DNA of 64,000 nucleotides from Onchocerca lupi (GCA_028564675.1 JAOVVO010000318.1:23643-87642); one strand, 5' to 3'; shown: positions 1 through 12,447, numbered from the stretch's first letter. A program made the numbers and translations. The notes: generated by a model not told the origin, from the sequence alone.

Positions 1-2
1 CT

Positions 3-3000
3 GGCTGTATAGTTGCTATTGAAATGGGCTTACAACAGATCCTATCTGGAAAACCGTTATCACTTATCGAAATGGTTAAACGATTAAGATGTACGATTGT
101 TCTTTTTCTTTCTTTTTTCTTTTGAATTTTAAGTTTTTAAAAAAAAATTGTTGAAAAAAAAGGAATTTTCCAACAATTTTAGGAATATTTCTGGAAATGA
201 AATAAATATATTTAGTATACTAGCAGTACTAATAATTAAAGCAGTAATTAGATTTGGATACTGATAATACTAATTATTGTCAAAAATTATAATTTAACTT
301 TAATATTGCCATGTTCAAATTTTGCCATGATTAAATATGTGTGTTTTAAGATAATAATGAGAGATAAATTGATTTTTTTATTAAATTTTTTCAAATAGTT
401 AAAGAATTTAAGGATAAAACGAGTATTTATTTAAAAAAAAAAAAAAAACTATGTCGAAGTATGGTAAAATTTCCCACTTAATAAACAAATAAATAAATGC
501 AATAAATTTGACTGCAAATTATTTTTGACAGATGATACAATAAAAAGAAATAATTGTCTTCCTCAATCAAAAAAATTGTATAGAATTTGTTGAATTATTT
601 GTTAAATTTAATCAATAATTTGAAAGTTAATTATAAAATTAAATTCATTTTTTTCTATCGAATAAATTTCTTTTATTGACAAATACTAATAATTATTATT
701 TCAAAATTAATCAATTATTGGCAAATTATTATTATTATCCTGTTGCGAAACTTGTTTTGTTGAAAAAGGATGCTTTACGACACTAAGAATTTTAGATACT
801 TTATTAGACAAAGTACTTTTAATGTAATACGTGAGGTATCGTCCAGTATACGCAGATGCAACACACAATAGATAACAAAAATATAAAGAGACAGAGTTTG
901 AAAAAGAAGCGAGGGTGAAAGCTTTGTAGCGTTGAGTTGATCGTCGTGAGGTTAACTGTAACTGATGATTTTGGATTGTCGGCTGTTGCTTCTATTGCGT
1001 TTTTGTCCATGCTCTGGCGCTTTCTGGGTGTCATTAATCAAGGACGGAATTGCATCCATCAAAGCGGGCACCGACTTCAATGATTACATCATTTCCTGTC
1101 GTTGATGTGGTTTGGTCTCTAGAATGAGTTTAAAAAAAAGTCAATATGTTCCAATTTCTCATCAATTTTAGCTAACATTACATTTAATTTCTTACGAAAT
1201 AAAATGAGTGAGGAAAAGATAGAATTATTTTATTTACATTAATATGAATCACCTTTTATTCGATTATTTCGACATATCCTTTCAAAATTAAGCTTAAATT
1301 TTTGAATAATTTCTGTCATATTTTTCCATAAAAACTAAAAATTTTACATTTAATTAGCGATGCGTATGAGTGCTATACAAACTGATGAACAACTTGTATA
1401 TGTTGTACGATGTTTGAGTGCATATGCTGATGCTTGTGGATTATTGAATTCTAAACCAGAATTGCAAGAGGTATCTCTTCTTTTTTTTTTTTTATTTTGT
1501 ATTGATACGTCATGTGATAATTGACATAAAAGCTTATACCAGTATTTGTCGCGAAAGTTTTTTGTATTTTAACAGAAATATTAATGAGAAAACTTTTATT
1601 GATTGACGGAGATAGAATAAAGTCAGATAATATCACGATTACAGTTGATCGTTTTGCTTATGGTAGAGATGGATTGAATGTAGATGGATCGGATTAAAGT
1701 GGAGGGTATTGATTGCCGAGTGAATTTGAGTGATTATTGAGTTAATTGCTACTGACTCAGTGATTTCTATTGTGACTACTACTGTTCAATGTCCGCTAGA
1801 AGCTCCATTTTATAACGAATAATCCTTTGTCTTGTAGTAGGCGGTGACTTACAATACATTATACAAAGGAATTGGTTATTAGGATAAAAGATAAGAGATA
1901 GACAATGCTTACAATTTTAAACAATGCACACAAGCTGTGGTTCTTACAGTATTCTAACAATTTAAATAATTTTAGACAATGCACGCAAGCTTTAGCAGAT
2001 CGGAAGGTGAATGTACGAAGGGTTTTGTGTCAGGCTAAAGGATAAGAAATGGATAAATAATTTAATTGACTGAGAAATATTACTAATCTCTGTTATATAA
2101 AGATCATTCTATCATATTTATATTATAAATATCTCGGTTGTAACAAATAATTAGTTTATAAATATAATGTAGTTGATAATTAATATAGTAAAAAAATGAT
2201 GTAGAAATAAGTTGATTATCCAATAAATGATTTTTTTCGTTTTTTTCTTTTTTTTTTTTTCTAGAAAGCTGAGAAATTCTCCGATGAATATACTGCTATG
2301 TTAACAGCAAAAAAAACTATGGTATCGACGGTACAGAAGATAATTTTACCAGAAGCAGAACCAGTTGAGCGACAGAAAGTAGTTTTACCGGAAGTGGAAA
2401 TGGTTGAGGAACAACCAGCAGCAAAAGTAGAAGAGCGACGGGAAGAACCATCACAAAAGTCGATACAAGAAATTTTAGAACCTAATGCGACAGGCATAAA
2501 ATTGGATCAATCTAAAATGGCACCGAAGCAGGCTCAACCGTTAAAAACGTTTGGAGACGAGAAGCAAGCACAGAAGGTAGCAAAGCCAAAGAATGAATTG
2601 GTACCATCACCTTCTACAACTCCGGTTCAGAAACAGCAGAAAGCAGCTGAACCAACACCATCATTTTTTGCTAGTCCCGTTCAGCAACCACGAAAATCAG
2701 CTCAACCGATATTATCACCTGCTACGGTTGCACCGGTTCAGCAGAAGAAACAAACACCATCTTCAATTGTTCCGATTCAGAAACCGCAGAAACAAGCAGT
2801 GAAAGAGGATTGGAAAACGTTACAAAAGCAATCATTAATGATACAACAACAATCACAAATTGTGCACTTGTCACAACAACCTGGAAAGCTTGGACATAAG
2901 GTAGATCGTGAATTAAAGCAATTAAAATTATTGTTGGAATCAGCGAATTTTAAAAATTTATTTTCAAAGCCGTTATTACTAGCTGTATCACTATCATATT

Positions 3001-3053
3001 CCAAAATTAACACTTATTCAAATATAAACATTAAATTATGGTATTCGTGTTAA
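3..3053 (+). CDS. Protein tyrosine phosphatase, C-terminal part (5' end outside window)
   Basis: Exons read as <3-90, 1358-1470 and 2265-3053, with matching phases and GT/AG borders. The first visible residues (GCIVAIEMGLQQIL) are what follows the catalytic HCxxGxGRTG loop of classical tyrosine phosphatases, so the catalytic Cys and Arg lie just outside the window. Exon 2 carries the Q-loop (SAIQTDEQLVYVV), whose Gln positions the hydrolytic water in this family. The enzyme should remove phosphate from phosphotyrosine proteins. The domain ends near ADACGLL. Exon 3 then adds a long polar tail rich in Pro, Gln and Lys, with about four imperfect repeats centred on PVQ or PIQ, and no membrane segment. 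The last 20 or so codons before the stop at 3051-3053 look like intron read-through; an alternative end at 3141-3173 is described separately. Family assignment is firm; the receptor or cytosolic type cannot be told without the 5' part. Confidence 0.9.
819..1034 (-). CDS. Small predicted membrane protein nested in phosphatase intron
   Basis: This is an uninterrupted 71-codon ORF on the strand opposite the phosphatase, lying wholly in its first visible intron (91-1357). It starts at ATG 1034 with an in-frame stop just upstream. The first 45 residues are polar and basic at the start (MTPRKRQ). Residues about 44-66 form one hydrophobic segment rich in Phe, Leu, Ile and Cys, followed by a short tail, so a single-pass membrane protein is suggested. 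An acceptor-like CATTCTAG about 100 bases before the ATG could receive a spliced leader. Possible polyadenylation signals lie about 140 bases downstream. I do not recognise the protein. The local sequence is less AT-rich than its surroundings, which supports coding, but a decayed exon is also possible because other frames are open upstream. Confidence 0.42.
   Translation of the reverse strand: MTPRKRQSMDKNAIEATADNPKSSVTVNLTTINSTLQSFHPRFFFKLCLFIFLLSIVCCICVYWTIPHVLH
1608..2145 (+). repeat. Dispersed repeat, copy A (inverted copy at 7185-7770)
   Basis: This intronic stretch matches the reverse complement of 7185-7770 over most of its length. Shared blocks include AGATAATATCACGATTA, TGCTTATGRTAGAGAT, ACAATTTTAAACAATGCA, ATGGATAAATAATTTAATTGA and ATTCTATCATATTTATATTA, in the same order. 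Copy A has an internal doubling of the ACAATGCAC...CAAGCT block. I found no long ORF and could not settle terminal repeats or target-site duplications. An old non-autonomous transposon is likely. Confidence 0.75.
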
Positions 3054-3140
3054 AAAAAAAAATAAATTTAGATGTCTTCTATTATTTCAACAATTAGCAA
3101 TGAACTTATTATTAAAAATCAACAACTGAAACTAATTTAG

Positions 3141-3173
3141 GTATCACAACCGAAGACAACACAATTGAAATAA
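3141..3173 (+). CDS. Possible alternative terminal exon of the phosphatase gene
   Basis: A good acceptor (ACTAATTTAG) at 3131-3140 is followed by ten codons (VSQPKTTQLK) and TAA. The residues resemble the Gln/Lys-rich tail upstream. A phase-0 donor after CATAAG near 2900 (AAG before GTAGAT) would join to it in frame and bypass the hydrophobic codons that end exon 3. A possible AATAAA lies at 3298-3303. Both endings stay open without transcript data. Confidence 0.35.
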   Translation, partial: VSQPKTTQLK

Positions 3174-5346
3174 AGCACCAAATTATGAGCTAAACGATAC
3201 AAAACGGTAAAAAAAAAAGGGATGAATGCTAGCTGCTATAATGAATTGATAATGATAAATTACATTAAATTTATGAGAAATTACTATAAAGGAATCAAAT
3301 AAATCATTAAGTAAAGTTATAATTATTTGTAATATATGAAATAATTACATCGCAAAATTAATTTCGCTCAAAAATTAAAGCAAAACATTTGATCAATTAA
3401 TGATATCTTTCATCAACGAAAATCATTATGTTATTTGCTGGAAAGTATTATTTGAATCGAACTGTGCTCTTATATTAATGATTAAGTTTATATATTGAAA
3501 CTGAAAATATTAGAACAATTAAATTCAAATGTTATTTTATTTATTAATTCATCAAGTTTATTAATTAATCTGAATAATTTTATTATTTCTAGCTTGCTAT
3601 GTCTTACAAATTTAACAAATAATGTAACAATTAATGAATAAATGTTTTAATGAATAACTTTACCATTCAGTTAATAAATAAATGTTTTCGAACAATAATT
3701 TCAGCTAATTATCAAATAAAATTTGATCGAGAAAAAAAAAGAAAAAAAAAAAACGGGAAAATTAATCAATAGTATTAACTTAGTGACTAATCAACAGTAT
3801 TAACTTAGCAAATATTAACTAATCAACAAACGCTAAATAACTATCAAGTAGATATGAAATGCCAATTCATCAAATAATAAGTGTAGCCGGAAAAATCCGA
3901 AAATTATAATTAATATTAACAAAGACTGGTAAAGTTGAAGAAGCGCGTAGTTTCAAATATTTTTTGTGAGGTAAATTTTATCAAACATTTTTTTTCATAT
4001 GACTGATAATATTAATGCAGTAATTAAAAAGAAAAAAAAAAGCAAGAAGTTTATTTGCTAAAGGAAAATATTTTTTTTTTTCCAATCATAATCATAATTT
4101 ATTGTTTATAATTTCTAGAAATTGTTTAATCTTTTTTGTTTTTTAATTTATCATTTATATAAAAAAAAGCAATATTAAATTCAATGTAATCTAGTATTTC
4201 TTTAAAATTTAATGCAATAATTGAAATGACAATTAGATTTTCGAATAATATCGGAATTTTATGAAATAAAAAACAAAAAAAAAAACAAAATCTCATGAAT
4301 AATACTGAATTGTAAAAAAAAAAAAAAAAAAAATTGTTCGAATCAGAAATCTTTGTGAGTATTATTTTACTCAGATCGTTTCATTATCTGGCTTATTTAT
4401 ACTTCGTATCCTTCGTTTGCATTTGGCCAGCTTTCATATACTGCCTTGGCTTATGATTTATGCTAATTATGATGCTTATGACTATTACTGATAATATTTT
4501 GAATGAAGCTAAAAAAATCAATCGATCAATGGATATCAATTTTTTCATGAATTGATTTAACACTTGCTATTTTGACTCTATTTGACGGTATTTTTCTTTT
4601 TATCCGTCCTTTTCTATTCTTAAATTTATTTACAAACTAGATGTAAATTAACGCTTGTTCAATCAATCAATCAATACTGCCATCTTTTAATATTGAACAT
4701 TGAATATTATTCAAATGAATATTATAAAATGTTTGATTTTTCTCTTTTTTTTTGGAATTGAGTACTATTTTTTGCAATCATCATCATTGTATCATAGTAA
4801 TTTTATTCAAATTAAAGTATTTTCAGAAATTATCTATGCATGCATTTTGGTAGCACTTTGTAAAATATTCATATTAGCCAATAGTAATTGTCGTAAATTA
4901 ATTTAATTTGCATTTTTTTTTTTACCTCAAAATTTTATTATCCATTTATCTTTAAAATTATGTACATGATTTTTTACAATTAATTCAATAAAAGATGCAA
5001 TTTGTTGAAAAGAATAAAAAAGAAATGAATGAGAAATTAATTTATATTTTGAAAAATATTAAAATATCAAATCTAATAATACTGCAAATTTCTCAGCCTC
5101 ATAAATTTTTAAGGTTTGGAAATCAATTAAATTTGTACTACTCTTTTTCTTTTTTTTTTATTAAGAAAAAATTGTGATCATGGCATCATTTATTTTTTTT
5201 TTTTTTGTTTATTTATTTATTCAAATATTTACAGATTACTGAATTACAGTTTTTTCAAAAGTATTAATACATGAAATTAGCAGTATGCTATTTTCATGTT
5301 TTTCTTTTTTTTTAAATGCTTGATTTCCACCTTATCTTATCATTTT
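3174..5346. other. Intergenic region between convergent phosphatase and receptor genes
   Basis: AT-rich DNA with homopolymer tracts lies between two genes that point toward each other. I see no coding sequence I would defend. The short ORFs at 4700-4906 and 4995-5177 lack splice or start context and have the residue mix expected of random AT-rich DNA. Confidence 0.6.
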
Positions 5347-5352
5347 TTTATT
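5347..5352 (-). terminator. Probable polyadenylation signal of the receptor gene
   Basis: AATAAA on the minus strand, about 30 bases after the receptor stop codon at 5381-5383. It is placed sensibly for a nematode 3' UTR, though such hexamers are frequent by chance here. Confidence 0.4.
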
Positions 5353-5380
5353 CTTTCATGAAATTATGGATAAAATTTTA

Positions 5381-8300
5381 TCATTGAAATTCTGATTCAA
5401 GTTCGGTAATAAGATTGTTTGTTGTAGCATCGTTATTTGATATCAATGATGGATTTTCTCTATCACTGATGATATTAGTTCGATTATCATGTTTATCATG
5501 TTGATTGTCGCAATTTTCTTTCTGTTCCTTTCTTTGTCTTTTATTTTGCACATCTGAAAAAGATAGAATTTTCAGTCGTGTATGATTTTCTTTAAATTTC
5601 AATTAAATTTTGACTAATTGAAGTATTCGAATTAAAATATATTACTATGAAAGAGAGAAATATAAAAATCATCAATCTCTTCGCAAAAATGAAACATGAA
5701 TAAATATAATTGTTCCATTTTAATCTTTAATGATTTAAATTAATATTAGAAATAAATAACTGATTTTTTTAGGAACTGATACCATTGATTGAAATTTATT
5801 TGATAATTGAATCTAACAATTTTTTGTATTGCTTTTAAATCGTTTTATGTCTTATTTTTTCATCAATTCATTCTTTTCATCATGAAAAATTTTTACTTGT
5901 CTAATTAATTCATTTCATTACAAATTAACTATCAATTCGATTGATTGATAGAATAGAATGTATTTTACTAATCATTAATAATGTAGCCAACTGCTGAAAA
6001 TTTCATTGAAATGACAAATAAATATTTAACAACTTGTTTCCATTGCATATTTAGCGTAAGCATCAGAAATTTTAGATTTTTGCAGAAAATATATTAAATG
6101 AATAATTTCACTAATTCATTGGAATAATTCCAATAATTTCATATTGATTATTATATTAGAAAATTGTAAAAACAATTATGAAATGTTATGTCAATCCTAA
6201 TAAATTAATAGTTGTAATAATTGCATAAATTGAATGCATACCAAATTTAATTTAATTCATTTGATATTATTGATTATTGATTTATTCATTTAATATTTAT
6301 TAATTCCTTTTTTTTTTTTGCATTTTTTTTCAATAAAATAATAACGATAATAATAGAAATGTTTTTTGATTATTAATCGATTTAAAAGATATGAAATTGA
6401 AAACATTCGTAAAAATTGCTTACTTTCTGGTAGCATACCAATATAAAGACATCGTTTCATGCGACAACTACGACATATTTTACGATAACCAGTAGCTGAA
6501 AATTGAAAAAAAAAAAATTTAAGAATTAAAAATCTTCAACTCTATGCACATATTATACGATGATTTTATTTTCTTATTTTAATTTTTAAGTTTATTTTAT
6601 AGAACGCGTAAAAAAGAAAAAAAAATTAATTACAAAATTATTTTAGAATTGAAAGAAAAAAAATTTTTTCTCATAATTTCATCTTAAAAATTTATCAAAT
6701 AATCAATCATCATCAAATTATACACACCATAACTTAATTTTATATCACAACGCTGTGATCGTTTACAAGTATAATTCTTTTCATCGCTGACTGTTCGTCT
6801 GAAATAATCACTGATAAATTATATTCAAATTAGTATTATCATGATAAAATTCTTAATTAGTAATCGTTTTTTTCTATCTCATGTTAAAATAATTGTAAAA
6901 AATACTAGACATCGATTTTGAAATTTTTATGATCATATCATATAGTGCTGTAAATAAAAACATTCATTCCTCTTTATATGATATCAATTTAGCATTTGTA
7001 AGATAAAATATGACACGAAATTAAATTCAAAATTTAAAAAAAAGAAACCTTTATGAATATAAAAATTCAATATTTGCTAATGCAATGCAATATTTTGCAT
7101 AAAGGGAGAGAATTTAAGCAGAAAATCAAAAAAAAAAAAAAAGAAATATATTGTCGATAAAATCGAAATATTTTATAATTATAAATATGATAGAATAAAA
7201 AAAATCAAAATCTCTCAAAAAAAAAAAAAGAACAAAATCAAAAAAAAATTTATAATATAAATATGATAGAATAAAAAATCAAAAATCACAAAATATCAAA
7301 AATTTCTTTATTACAGAAATTAATAATATTTCTCAATCAATTAAATTATTTATCCATTTTTTATTCTTTAATCTGATACAAAAGTCTTTGTTCTCTCATC
7401 TTTCGATTTACTAAAGCTTGCATGCATTGTTTAAAATTGTAAAGCATTATCGATCTCTTATCTTTTATCCTTTTATCCTATTCGCTATAAAAATGAGCAA
7501 TAATTTTTTGTCTAAAAAAAAAAAAAATTCAAAAAAAAGAAAAATTTTTTTAGATTAAATTTTTTAGGTTCAAACAGACATTAAACAGTAGTCATAATAG
7601 TAATTACTGAATCATTCGTAATTAATTCAATAATCATTCAAATTCACTTAAAAATCAATATCCATCACTTAAATCCGATTCATCTATATTCAATCAATCT
7701 CTATCATAAGCAAAAATTGATTAACTATTATTAATCGTGATATTATCTAATTTTTAAATTCTCTATTTCATAATATAAAAAAAAAACCAACATATCACTT
7801 CTATCACAATATATGCATTGTTAATTTTTTTAGAGCAATAAAAATTTGAAATATTGACAAATAGCATTTCGAATAAAATGCGTTATCTCAAATATTTTTC
7901 ATCATTTAAATTAAGGCAAAAAAAAAAGAAAAAAAAATTTTGATAGTTTAAATTTTTAGAAAAATTTGTTTAAAATTCTTGCATTTAGCGTAAAAATGTA
8001 AAAAATAAATAAATAAATAAAATAAATTGACCGAAAAAATGCAGCACATGCAGCGCATGTTTTTGCACCAAAATGTAATCCATTGGAAGCAGCTGCAAGA
8101 CAAACTTGACATAATTGTGTTCCAGGTGTTTTCCGAATTCCTGTTGAAGGTATGGTTCCAGGTAATGATTGTTGTGGTATTGATAATGCTGGTAAAGTAT
8201 TAGATGTATCAAATGATAGTAACGAATAGCTGAAAAATTTTTGAAATAATTGAAATAAATGCATTGAAATTTGAATAATTTTGTTTTTTATTGGGAATGA

Positions 8301-10557
8301 TAATATCTTATCATTCTTCACTTCTATCAATGCTAACAATTGAATATAAAACTAGAATATTGCTTTATCATTTTTATTTTTTACACAACAATTATCACTA
8401 AAAAAGAAACATAATTTTGTTTTTTATTCGGAATGATAATATCTTATCATTCTTCACTTCGATCAATGCTAACAATTGAATATAAAACTAGAATATTGCT
8501 TTATCATTTTTATTTTTTACACAACAATTATCACTAAAAAAGAAAAAAAAAAATTGTTGAAAAATGATTAATAGTAATGAAAGAAATTTTTGAAATGCTA
8601 ATGATTAATAATAATAGTTTTATTTTTTCAGTATTTTAAATTGAATTAAAAGTTAAAATTTTTATTGATTGAAAATGATAGAAAAGTTGAAAATTTTGAA
8701 ATCAAAAAAAAATTTTTTTGTCTAAAATAATGATTCAAAAGACTAATGGAGAAAATAATTTAGGCCAAAGAAGATGGAAGAATTTTTAAGAATAATGATA
8801 TTTATTTATTTATTTATTTTTTTTTTTTTGCTTTAAATTGCTGATGGAAAGATTAAATTCTCTCGTAATCATATATTTTGGATCGGAATTTCTATTCTTT
8901 TGGATATTAAATGTTAAAATTTACAAATTTATTAATGCATTTTCGTATTGAAATTTTGCAAAAGATAACGATGTTGTAATTTAAAGAAAAAAGCAGGTTG
9001 AACTGTAGCATATCTAATGAAAAAAAAAGTTTGAAAAAAGCTATTAGTGCAAGTCAAATAGGAAATTGAAAATTAGAAATGGAAATATTAATTGTTTTGT
9101 TGAAATGATAGAAACAGTAAAGTATGAATATTTCTTTGCATTTGAAGAATTTTTGTGAAAATGAAATGCAAGATTTATTCCAATGTATTTGTGGAAATTT
9201 TTTTTTTAGATAGAATAAATTAAGCAATCATCATTCAACCATTTTATTTTTTCCTTTTAAATTTTAAATTTTCTTTTCTTTTTTAGTGAAAAGTGAAAAA
9301 TCTATCAAAAAATGAGGCAAACGAAAAGTGTATTGCCATTTATTCGATAAATTTATCATGCAATTTTATCCCATATTTAATTCAAGCCACAAATTTATTG
9401 AATGATTAAATGATTAGTTCATTTCTCTCATTCATTTTCTGCCTTTAATTTGAAAATTTTTAAAATTTATCAAAAGTTTCTAATCCATAGAAATTATAAT
9501 ATATCAAAATTACATTCGCATAATTTATTGAAATTTAATCATTTGTAAATTTTTAATATACCTTTGTTCAGATGATAATCTTGTTGATAATGGTACGGTG
9601 AAATCTTTGACAGTATATGGATATGAAGTTGAATAAATTGGTGTTGTTGTTGTAATCATTTGTCGTACAGGTAAACTGGTGAAATTATTACTAGAATCCT
9701 ATAATAAATTTACTTATTTCAATTATTGTAAGTGGAAAATTTATTAGAAAAAAAAAAACTGAATCAAAAAAAAATGGAAAAAAAAATTTGTTTTAAATAA
9801 ATAATTTTTTTTTTTTTTTTTTTTAAATGGAATAATTTTTATTCCTGTAAATTTGTCTTAAAAGATTAATATGCTGAAAATATTTTCATTAATTTGAAAA
9901 ATATACGGTAATTTAGTTAAAATATCAATACATTGAATACTGATAATTTAATGTTAAAATTGATAATACAAATAATATAAAACTAGTTTTTATGTGAACA
10001 CTTTCGATCTAATTATTTCAAAATTAAAATAATACACAAAAAATTGTTATCAGCATTGTTAAAGATTACATAACATCTTTTCATACATTGATAATATGTA
10101 ATCTAGCTATTCGTTATCAATGATCTTGTTAATTGTAATTCTCATAGAAATTTTTTATATTCCAATTGAAAATTTTTGTTATCAAAACTTAAAATCATTG
10201 CGTATTTCGTACATTGATATTTTTTTTTTTAGTGCTAACACAATAGCAATGTATGAATGATCACAATCAATCATTTATCATCCAAAATGAAATTTCGATT
10301 AAAAAATCTTTTTAAGTTTGCAATTAAATAAATATCAAATGATTATTCGGTATTAATTAAAATACCGTACTAAAATACGGTAAAATACAGTACCGGCATT
10401 TGTGGTAATGGTACAATGCAATGTGGTCCAGTGAAATTACCGCTAGCAGTTTGACCAATACTGGTACGAAAAGTTGGATCGTAATCCCAAAATAAAAACG
10501 ATGACGTTGTAGCGTCAAGTATTGGATCACGTAAAACTGGAATCGATGTATCATCAA

Positions 10558-10591
<34 letters not shown>

Positions 10592-10654
10592 TTCATCAGC
10601 TTGTGGTAATGTAAAACCATATTGCCAAATATTACCGCAATTCCAATTATCCAT
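5381..10654 (-). CDS. Nuclear hormone receptor with C-terminal DNA-binding domain and no ligand-binding domain
   Basis: Six exons join in phase: 10654-10394, 9698-9562, 8229-8032, 6798-6728, 6495-6424 and 5553-5381, giving 303 residues. Residues 1-170 are a low-complexity N-terminal region with an 11-His run (about 22-32) and Thr/Ser/Pro stretches. Residues 173-238 are the zinc-finger DNA-binding domain. Finger 1 has C173, C176, C190 and C193 with canonical C-X2-C-X13-C-X2-C spacing, ending in FFRR. Finger 2 has C210, C216, C230 and C233, followed by RMKRC and the GMLPENVQ element. The 13 residues between C216 and C230 exceed the usual nine. Only about 55 charged, Asn-rich residues follow before the stop, with no helical ligand-binding domain. 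The P-box (CAACAAFFR) is of the divergent nematode type. It should be a nuclear, sequence-specific transcription factor. The layout recalls C. elegans ODR-7, but orthology is not shown. The ATG at 10654 has no clear trans-splice site, so upstream exons remain possible. Confidence 0.92.
7185..7770 (-). repeat. Dispersed repeat, copy B (inverted relative to copy A)
   Basis: This is the second copy of the roughly 550-base repeat, in the third intron of the nuclear receptor gene, so both copies lie in introns of oppositely transcribed genes. The end near 7185-7275 holds a doubled block (TATAAATATGATAGAATAAA). A-rich insertions distinguish it from copy A. Confidence 0.75.
8275..8544. repeat. Recent 136-base tandem duplication in receptor intron
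   Basis: Positions 8275-8410 are repeated at 8411-8544 with period 136 and only about two substitutions (TATTGGG against TATTCGG, CTTCTATC against CTTCGATC) before the poly-A ends diverge. Near identity in otherwise fast-decaying intron DNA points to a young event. Confidence 0.92.
10560..10592. repeat. CAT/ATG triplet repeat coding polyhistidine
   Basis: About eleven perfect GAT/ATG-phase triplets within receptor exon 1, read on the minus strand as CAT (His). Being a pure repeat it is probably variable in length between individuals. Confidence 0.9.
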
Positions 10655-10828
10655 TTCTTTTCTATTTTTTTCAGGATTGAAAAAAACTTTTGCACTCCAA
10701 AAATTCTAAATTAATTAAAAATATATTGCCAAAAAAAGTATATCGATTTCTATTTCATATATATTTTTATCAATTATTTTTTACTCGAAAAAAAAAAAAG
10801 CAAATTTCAAATGCAAGGAATACATTTA

Positions 10829-10868
<40 letters not shown>

Positions 10869-11402
10869 TTATCAAAAAAAATATGGCAATTTGAAAATCA
10901 AAACGAAAAAAAATTTAATTTCAACTATAAGTATTTTGGTTCTTTGTTTGGTGCTATTAATTTTACGGTAACTATTCAGAATATACATTTCACGGTTGTA
11001 ATTTTGGATCAAATTAATATATTTGTATGTTTTGTTTGATATTTTGTTTTTTCAAAATTCAAAAATAAAAAAAATTTAAAAAAATATTTCTCTAATTTTT
11101 ATATTTTCCCTTATTTTCGAATAATCCAAAGAATTTTTTTTTTTTTTTTTTTTTACATCATAATATAGGAAACAAGTTTTCTTTGTTAGAATTTTAAATT
11201 ATGAAAATATTATTATTACAAATGATTCCTTCATTCATTTACTTCTTTTTTTTTTGAAATAATAATTTATCAATTATTTATTCGAAATTAATATTGCAAA
11301 AATTTCAATAGTAATAATTAAAAAAATTGTGCTTAATTTATTAATTTCATTAGAAATTTATAGTATTTTTTGAATTTAAATTAATCAATTTTATAACACA
11401 TA

Positions 11403-11413
<11 letters not shown>

Positions 11414-11441
<28 letters not shown>
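11414..11441. repeat. AT dinucleotide microsatellite
   Basis: Uninterrupted alternating AT for about 28 bases. Confidence 0.95.
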
Positions 11442-11445
<4 letters not shown>

Positions 11446-12288
11446 ATGCTTAAATACTACTACAAATCATATAAATTCAATGTTGAGTACAATTTCTCGA
11501 GTTTTAATTTGTTATATCTCTTATTAGTAAACTATATCAATTATGTTTGAAATCATCAAACTATAAAAAAAAAAAAAAAAAGATTAATCGATATACTTAC
11601 AATTTATTTTTTTTTCACGCAAAAAAAAAAAAAATTTTTAGCAAAAAAATAAAGAAGAAGGAAAAAAAAAATCGAAAATTTCAAATTTAATAATTATAAT
11701 TTTTATAAGAAGACAAAATAAAGAAAAAAAAAAAAAAAAAAGAAAGAAAAAGAAAAATAGATTTAGAAAAAAGCTATTTAATAAAGTAACAAACGACAAA
11801 GCAAGATGATTGAAATTATTGCTTAATAACATTTCTGCAATATATGTTAGTAGAAATTATTATTACGCAAAAAGTTATTAACTAGTAATATTTAGCAAAT
11901 AGGTTTTGTTTATTAGTAAAAGTTACTTTTTAATTATGCAAAAATACAACGACCAATAGTGAATGAAATAATAGCATAAAAGATAGTATGAAAATAAAAT
12001 GTGCTAATTATAAGCATGACAAAATTAGTATGAGAATTGAATTGACAATTTCGATGAGGAAAATATATGCATGTAGAAAAGTATTTGATTAAATATCACA
12101 TTTAACAATTTCATTCAATGATACAAATTCTATCACAATTATTACTTCATGCAATTAACAAAAGATATTTATGATTACTTTAACATATGCATAATGATAT
12201 GTTTACATTTTTATTTTGCAATTCATCTATGAATTTTTAGAAAATATATTTCAATAATAACTCCTTTTTTTTTTTTTCACTTCTTTTA

Positions 12289-12447
12289 GCAAAAAATTTT
12301 ATAGTTTAAATTTTAAATAAATTATTAAAAGAGAGACTTAATTTTTGCTCTTTCTTTTCTATATTAAAATATCTATTTTCTTTCTTTTTGCAAAAAATTT
12401 TATAGTTTAAATTTTAAATAAATTATTAAAACAGAGACTTAATTTTC
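12289..12447. repeat. Local direct repeat, unit about 57 bases, spacing 101
   Basis: The block beginning GCAAAAAATTTTATAGTTTA at 12289-12346 recurs at 12390-12447 with one or two changes (AAAAGAGAGAC against AAAACAGAGAC). Confidence 0.85.
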
